From Terriglobia bacterium (GTDB taxonomy: Bacteria > Pseudomonadota > Alphaproteobacteria > Acetobacterales > Acetobacteraceae): a DNA stretch of 56,733 bases. The notes below the pieces were generated by a model. That model did no database searches, was not told the DNA's origin, and worked only from the letters and a program-made list of their open reading frames with translations. Both the position numbers and the translations under genes were made by a program. Positions 52,570 through 56,733 of this stretch are shown here, piece by piece (within the stretch, counting starts at the first letter, position 1; each line of letters starts with the position of its first letter). The stretch lies in contig JAIMBF010000011.1 of assembly GCA_023511585.1 (NCBI GenBank), positions 1 to 56,733 on the forward strand. Reading direction: 5' to 3'.

Positions 52570-53716
52570 AGACGTAATTCGCCACGGCTGCGCCGCCCAT
52601 ATTGAAGACCCCGGCAATGTCCGCCTTAGGCAGTTGCATATCGCCCGCTTCGCCGGTGAGCTGCATAGCTGCCATTACATGCATGGAAACCCCCGTCGCC
52701 CCGATCGGATGCCCTTTGGATTTGAGCCCGCCTGAGGGGTTTATCGGCAGCCGGCCATCTTTGGCGGTCCAGCCTTCCAGGGCGGCACGGGCGCCCTGGC
52801 CATACGGGGCTAGGCCCATGGCTTCGTAAATCATGAGCTCCGCGATGGTAAAACAATCATGTACCTCGGCAAAGGAGAGATCCGCGAGCTTTATTCCCGC
52901 TTGATCCAGCGCACGTCGCCAAGCTTCGGCCGCCCCTTCGAAACGCGTAATATCGCGTTTGGAGATGGGGAGAAATTCGTTCACTTGTACGGCTGCGCGC
53001 AGGCGCACGGCTTTGCTGAGGCCCCGGGCGGTATCCGCATCCGTCAGAACGAGGGCGGCCGCTCCGTCGGAAACCGGGGAACAATCGGTCCGCTTCAGCG
53101 GGGGTGCGACGTAGGGGTTCTTTTCGCTCGCCTCGCGGCAAAAGGCAAAGCCTAGGTCCTTGCGCAGCTGCGCATAAGGATTGGCGACCCCGTTCTTATG
53201 GTTTTTTGCCGCGATCGTTGCCAAAGCGTCGGACTGATCGCCGAAACGCTGGAAATATCGCTCGGCAATGCGTGCAAACACGCCGGCAAAACCGGCGGGG
53301 ATATCCCCCTCTTCTTTGCGGTAGCAGGCGTTCAGCAGGATATCGCCCACTTCTGGGCCCGGTGTTGCCGTCATCTTCTCGACCCCGACCACAAGCGCAA
53401 ACCGCCCTCGGCCGGCGGCCAGAAAGTCTCGCGCGCCGTGGATGGCAGCAGAGCCCGTCGCGCAGGCATTCTCATAACGCGTAATGGGTTTGAAGCGAAG
53501 CTCCGGCAGGAACTGCAACACAAGCGAGGCGGGAAAGTCTTGACGAGAGAAGCCGTTGTTGAACAAGCCTACGAAGGCGGCATCGATATCTTGCGGTGCC
53601 ACCCCGGCATCGGCAATGGCTTTGCCGGCAACTTCGCCGATCAGCGTTTCAATGTCCGGTTCTTCCAGCTTGCCGAATTTGGTGTGAGCCCAGCCCACAA
53701 TGCAGAAATCTGGCAT
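52550..53716 (-). CDS. Thiolase-family acetyl-CoA acetyltransferase (SCP-x/lipid-transfer type)
   Basis: The 388-residue enzyme has the nucleophile C85 in ENACATGSAA, VGVEKMTATPG, the base region EVHDCFTIAEL and the C-terminal NPSGGLKSKGHPIGATG. The SCP-x-like branch cleaves or forms 3-oxoacyl-CoA, often in degradation of odd substrates; the true substrate is open. The ATG at 53716 is set by AAGGAG 8 nt upstream. No other beta-oxidation gene is beside it. Confidence 0.9.
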   Translation of the reverse strand: MPDFCIVGWAHTKFGKLEEPDIETLIGEVAGKAIADAGVAPQDIDAAFVGLFNNGFSRQDFPASLVLQFLPELRFKPITRYENACATGSAAIHGARDFLAAGRGRFALVVGVEKMTATPGPEVGDILLNACYRKEEGDIPAGFAGVFARIAERYFQRFGDQSDALATIAAKNHKNGVANPYAQLRKDLGFAFCREASEKNPYVAPPLKRTDCSPVSDGAAALVLTDADTARGLSKAVRLRAAVQVNEFLPISKRDITRFEGAAEAWRRALDQAGIKLADLSFAEVHDCFTIAELMIYEAMGLAPYGQGARAALEGWTAKDGRLPINPSGGLKSKGHPIGATGVSMHVMAAMQLTGEAGDMQLPKADIAGVFNMGGAAVANYVSILERL

Positions 53717-53999
53717 GGCGTTTCGCTCCTTGCCGCAGGAGAGACCCCAGGGTTCGGGAAGAGCGTAGAGGGAGAAGAGAAAATGGTCAAATGCGAGGGG
53801 GCTTGAGCGGCCTGCCATGCCCGCGTAACATTTTGCAAAAGTTGTGACATGCTGAGGTAAGCTCGGCATGGAAAATGCCGGCAGCGTGCTGGATTGCGTT
53901 TGCGCGAGCAGATGACTAGCTACGGAAGACCCCGTGGAGGGGCGCCGATTGAAGCCGAGGTGAAGCGGCCTTGACCGCATGCTGCGGCACTGAGCGAGA
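53717..53999. promoter_or_regulatory. Divergent control region between thiolase and RND efflux genes
   Basis: This 283-bp gap has no convincing ORF. It holds a 10-bp palindrome TTTTGCAAAA (53831-53840) with partly symmetric flanks, and a hairpin CGGCAT-GGAAA-ATGCCG (53864-53880) on the plus strand. Both genes must be started from here, and no regulator gene is adjacent. Confidence 0.4.
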
Positions 54000-55289
54000 A
54001 TGGACGAGCGTGTACGCGAGATAGAGCTTGAATCGACGACTGCCCGAACCGCGCCGGGCAGCCGGGTGCGGCTGCCCCGCCCTTTGCTCTGGCTTGCCGC
54101 CCTTGCGGTGCTCGGCGGGCTTGGCGTGGCGATCGGGCTTTACCCGGCACGTCAGCCGGCGCCCGCTCCAACCCGCTCCGCAACCCAGATAGCGCCCGCC
54201 GTGCGGACGGTTACAGCCCGGCTCGGTGATTTGCCGATCGAGCTTGTGGGCCTCGGAACCGTCACCCCGGTCGCCACGGTAACGGTGGTGCCCGTTTTGA
54301 GCGGCCCGTTGACCGAGGTTGCCTTTCAAGAGGGACAGTTTGTCAAAGAAGGGGATTTTCTCGCCCAGATCGACCCGCGCCCCTACCAGGTACAACTCGA
54401 GCAACACCAAGCCCAGCTCGCGAAAGATCAAGCCTTGCTGGCACAGGCGCGCATGGACCTGAGACGTTACCAAATCCTCAACCGGCAGGATTCGATCGCG
54501 CGGCAACAGGCTGAAGACCAAGTTTACGTGGTGCAACAATATGAAGCAGCGGTAAAGCTCGATCAGGCGCAGATCGATAACGACAAGCTGAATTTGGTTT
54601 ATGCCCATATTACCTCGCCGGTCACCGGCCTTATCGGGTTACGGCGGGTTGATCCCGGCAACTATGTGTTCACCACGAGCTCGACCGGGATTGCCGTTAT
54701 TACGCAGATGCAGCCGATCACCGTGGTTTTCGTGTTGCCTGAAGATCAAGTGCAAGATGTCTTGAAACGATATAAAGCGGGGGCAGTATTGCCGGTGACC
54801 GCCTATGATCGAAGTGATAGCCATCCGCTCGAAGAAGGAATGCTCTACGCGATCGGCAGTGCTATCGACAACACGACCGGAACGTTTAACCTTCGTGCCA
54901 TATTCCCGAACAAAAACAATCAACTGTTTCCCCAGCAATTCGTGAATGCGCATCTGCTTTTGGATACGCTGCACAATGTGCCGCTCGTACCGGTTTCTGC
55001 AGTGCAGACGGGCGCCCCCGGAAGCTATGTTTATGTAATGGATAAGGATCATCGGGTTCACCTCCGTCCGATAAAACTCGGGCCTCAGCATGGCGAACTC
55101 GTCGCCGTACAAAGCGGCCTAGCCCCCGGCGAAGAGGTCGTTACCGACGGCATTGATCGGCTGCGTGAAGGGATGAAAGTCCGGCCCGTGAACGGGCAAA
55201 GCGAACCTTCCGCTCCGCCCCCTCACCTTGAGCGCGGCTCTCCGGCCGCTGCGCGCGATGCTGCACCCGCCCGCGCCGCGCAACGTTAG
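54000..55289 (+). CDS. RND efflux periplasmic adaptor (MdtA-like membrane fusion protein)
   Basis: The 429-residue protein has one N-terminal membrane helix ([19 protein letters not shown]), a split lipoyl domain ([20 protein letters not shown] and [20 protein letters not shown]) around a coiled-coil hairpin (about 125-195), a beta-barrel ([20 protein letters not shown]) and a membrane-proximal domain. The wording resembles MdtA/MuxA adaptors. It links the pump that follows to an outer-membrane channel. A Pro/Ala-rich tail ends it. Confidence 0.93.
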   Translation: MDERVREIELESTTARTAPGSRVRLPRPLLWLAALAVLGGLGVAIGLYPARQPAPAPTRSATQIAPAVRTVTARLGDLPIELVGLGTVTPVATVTVVPVLSGPLTEVAFQEGQFVKEGDFLAQIDPRPYQVQLEQHQAQLAKDQALLAQARMDLRRYQILNRQDSIARQQAEDQVYVVQQYEAAVKLDQAQIDNDKLNLVYAHITSPVTGLIGLRRVDPGNYVFTTSSTGIAVITQMQPITVVFVLPEDQVQDVLKRYKAGAVLPVTAYDRSDSHPLEEGMLYAIGSAIDNTTGTFNLRAIFPNKNNQLFPQQFVNAHLLLDTLHNVPLVPVSAVQTGAPGSYVYVMDKDHRVHLRPIKLGPQHGELVAVQSGLAPGEEVVTDGIDRLREGMKVRPVNGQSEPSAPPPHLERGSPAAARDAAPARAAQR

Positions 55290-55324
55290 GGAAGGCGCAC
55301 CAGAGGCTTGCTGACAAAAGCGCC

Positions 55325-56733
55325 ATGAATCCCTCGCGTATCTTCATTCTTCGCCCGGTCGGAACAACGCTGCTGATGGCGGCAATCTTGCTTGTGGGAT
55401 TGGTTGCGCTTCGCTTTCTTCCTGTTTCGGCGTTGCCTCAGGTCGACTACCCCACCATCCAGGTGCAGACTTTTTATCCCGGGGCAAGCCCTGAGGTTAT
55501 GACGTCTTCGGTCACCGCCCCTCTGGAACGACAATTCGGCCAGATGCCGGGGCTTGCACAAATGATTTCCGCAAGCTCCGCAGGCGCCTCCATCATCACG
55601 TTGCAGTTCAGTCTCGACCTCAGCTTGGATGTCGCCGAACAGGAAGTTCAGGCAGCCATTAATGCCGCCAGCAATTTATTGCCTGCCGATCTGCCCACGC
55701 CCCCTGTCTATGCCAAGATTAACCCGGCGGATGCCCCGATACTCACGCTCGCTTTGACTTCGGAAAGTCTGCCGCTGACAAAGGTTGAGGAACTGGCCGA
55801 AACACGCCTTGCGCAGAAAATTTCAGAGCTTCCCGGGGTGGGGTTGGTGAGCATCAGCGGGGGGCATCGGCCGGCGGTACGCGTTCGCGTGAATATGCAG
55901 GCGCTTTCGGGCTATGGCCTCAACCTTGATGATTTGCGCACCACACTCACCAATATCAATGTGAATATCCCGAAAGGCGCGTTTGACGGGCCGTCCCGCT
56001 CGTACACGATCTTTGCGAACGACCAGCTCCCAAATGCGAAGGCTTTCGCCGACCAAGTTATTGCCTATCGAAATGGCGCGCCGGTCCGCCTCGGCGATGT
56101 GGCAAGCACGATTGACGGAGCGGAAAACGACGAACTCGCTGCCTGGATGAACCAAACGCCCGCCATTATTCTCAACATCCAGCGTCAGCCGGGAACCAAT
56201 GTGATTGCCGTTGCCGATCGCGTTAAGGCGTTATTGCCGCGTTTGCAAGCCACCTTGCCGCAATCGATTGATGTCACTCTGCTTTCCGATCGCACGCAAT
56301 CCATTCGGGCCAGCGTTCGCGGTGTCAGCCGCGAATTGATGATCGCCGTTGCGCTTGTCGTGCTAACGATTTTTCTTTTTCTCCGTAATATTCCGGCGAC
56401 GATCATACCAAGCCTTTCCGTTCCGTTGTCTCTGGTCGGGACGCTTGCCGCCATGTACTTGGCAGGTTTTAGCTTGAACAATCTTTCATTGATGGCGCTT
56501 ACCATTGCCACCGGTTTTGTCGTCGACGACGCTATTGTCATGATAGAAAATATCGCCCGCTATATCGAAGCTGGCGACCATCCGCTCGAGGCTGCTCTCA
56601 AGGGAGCTCGGCAAATTGCTTTCACGATTATATCGCTTACCGCTTCACTGGTAGCTGTGTTCATCCCCTTGCTTTTCATGGGGGACGTGATCGGGCGGCT
56701 GTTTCATGAATTTGCGGTGACGCTGGCAATTAC
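55325..56733 (+). CDS. RND multidrug efflux permease, MdtB-like, 3' end cut by window edge
   Basis: 469 codons are visible from the ATG at 55325, 35 bp after the adaptor stop. The start [20 protein letters not shown], then [29 protein letters not shown] and the fourth-helix word [16 protein letters not shown] (with the two proton-relay aspartates) match the MdtB/MuxB class of HAE1 pumps. It exports drugs or metabolites by proton antiport. A second pump subunit (MdtC) is expected just beyond the window. Confidence 0.95.
   Translation, partial: MNPSRIFILRPVGTTLLMAAILLVGLVALRFLPVSALPQVDYPTIQVQTFYPGASPEVMTSSVTAPLERQFGQMPGLAQMISASSAGASIITLQFSLDLSLDVAEQEVQAAINAASNLLPADLPTPPVYAKINPADAPILTLALTSESLPLTKVEELAETRLAQKISELPGVGLVSISGGHRPAVRVRVNMQALSGYGLNLDDLRTTLTNINVNIPKGAFDGPSRSYTIFANDQLPNAKAFADQVIAYRNGAPVRLGDVASTIDGAENDELAAWMNQTPAIILNIQRQPGTNVIAVADRVKALLPRLQATLPQSIDVTLLSDRTQSIRASVRGVSRELMIAVALVVLTIFLFLRNIPATIIPSLSVPLSLVGTLAAMYLAGFSLNNLSLMALTIATGFVVDDAIVMIENIARYIEAGDHPLEAALKGARQIAFTIISLTASLVAVFIPLLFMGDVIGRLFHEFAVTLAI

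Overview
The window looks like a chromosomal segment of an alphaproteobacterium, probably of the Rhodospirillales/Acetobacterales (Acetobacteraceae-like). The evidence is gene content and order: an envC-ctpA-yibQ-rppH string behind gpmI; a cox operon with coxF, DUF983 and surf1; gcrA, found only in Alphaproteobacteria; a pmtA-type phospholipid methyltransferase; the hopanoid transporter hpnN; and a yebC-ruvCAB-ybgC-tolQRAB-pal-cpoB-tilS-ftsH-folP-glmM-thiD run. The DNA is GC-rich, genes are tightly packed and GTG/TTG starts are frequent. I saw no rRNA, tRNA, insertion sequence, prophage or CRISPR array.

Layout. 1-6300: an AsmA/DUF3971-like envelope protein cut by the left edge, transcribed leftward, and divergent from it glnE and the peroxiredoxin bcp. 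6300-12930 (leftward): ridA-like, gpmI, envC, ctpA, yibQ-like deacetylase and rppH, an envelope/cell-division string. 13059-15460 (rightward): an N-acyl-D-amino-acid deacylase and an N-formylglutamate amidohydrolase. 15490-25945 (leftward): tatA, gcrA, a cold-shock protein, a DMT exporter, pmtA, then the aa3-type oxidase cluster ctaC-ctaD-ctaB-coxF-ctaE-DUF983-surf1 with an M32 carboxypeptidase translationally coupled to its end. The usual ctaG (cox11) is absent from its normal slot. 26066-29032: a CaiB/BaiF CoA-transferase and CHAP lipoprotein pair diverging from a DUF302 / NADPH-FMN reductase pair, with an attenuator-like hairpin cluster between them.

29185-30664 is the only clearly accessory stretch: a lysine-rich, lower-GC orphan with a possible nuclease-like fold under its own strong promoter, plus two small secreted proteins. 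30710-33343 is hpnN. From 33484 to 52569 a long rightward run covers ppiD-like, trpE, yebC, ruvCAB, the complete Tol-Pal system, tilS, ftsH, folP, glmM and thiD, joining envelope integrity, DNA repair, protein quality control and cell-wall precursor supply. 52550-56733 holds a thiolase (leftward) and an MdtA/MdtB-like RND efflux pair, the pump cut by the right edge.

Most genes are conserved housekeeping. The more unusual signals are regulatory or arrangement-based: the possible attenuator before DUF302, a DnaA-box-bearing gcrA promoter, the missing ctaG, a palindrome-bearing promoter on the orphan gene, a Tat-like signal on TolB and stem-loops at several gene boundaries. All functional calls come from reading motifs by eye; no database search was run.
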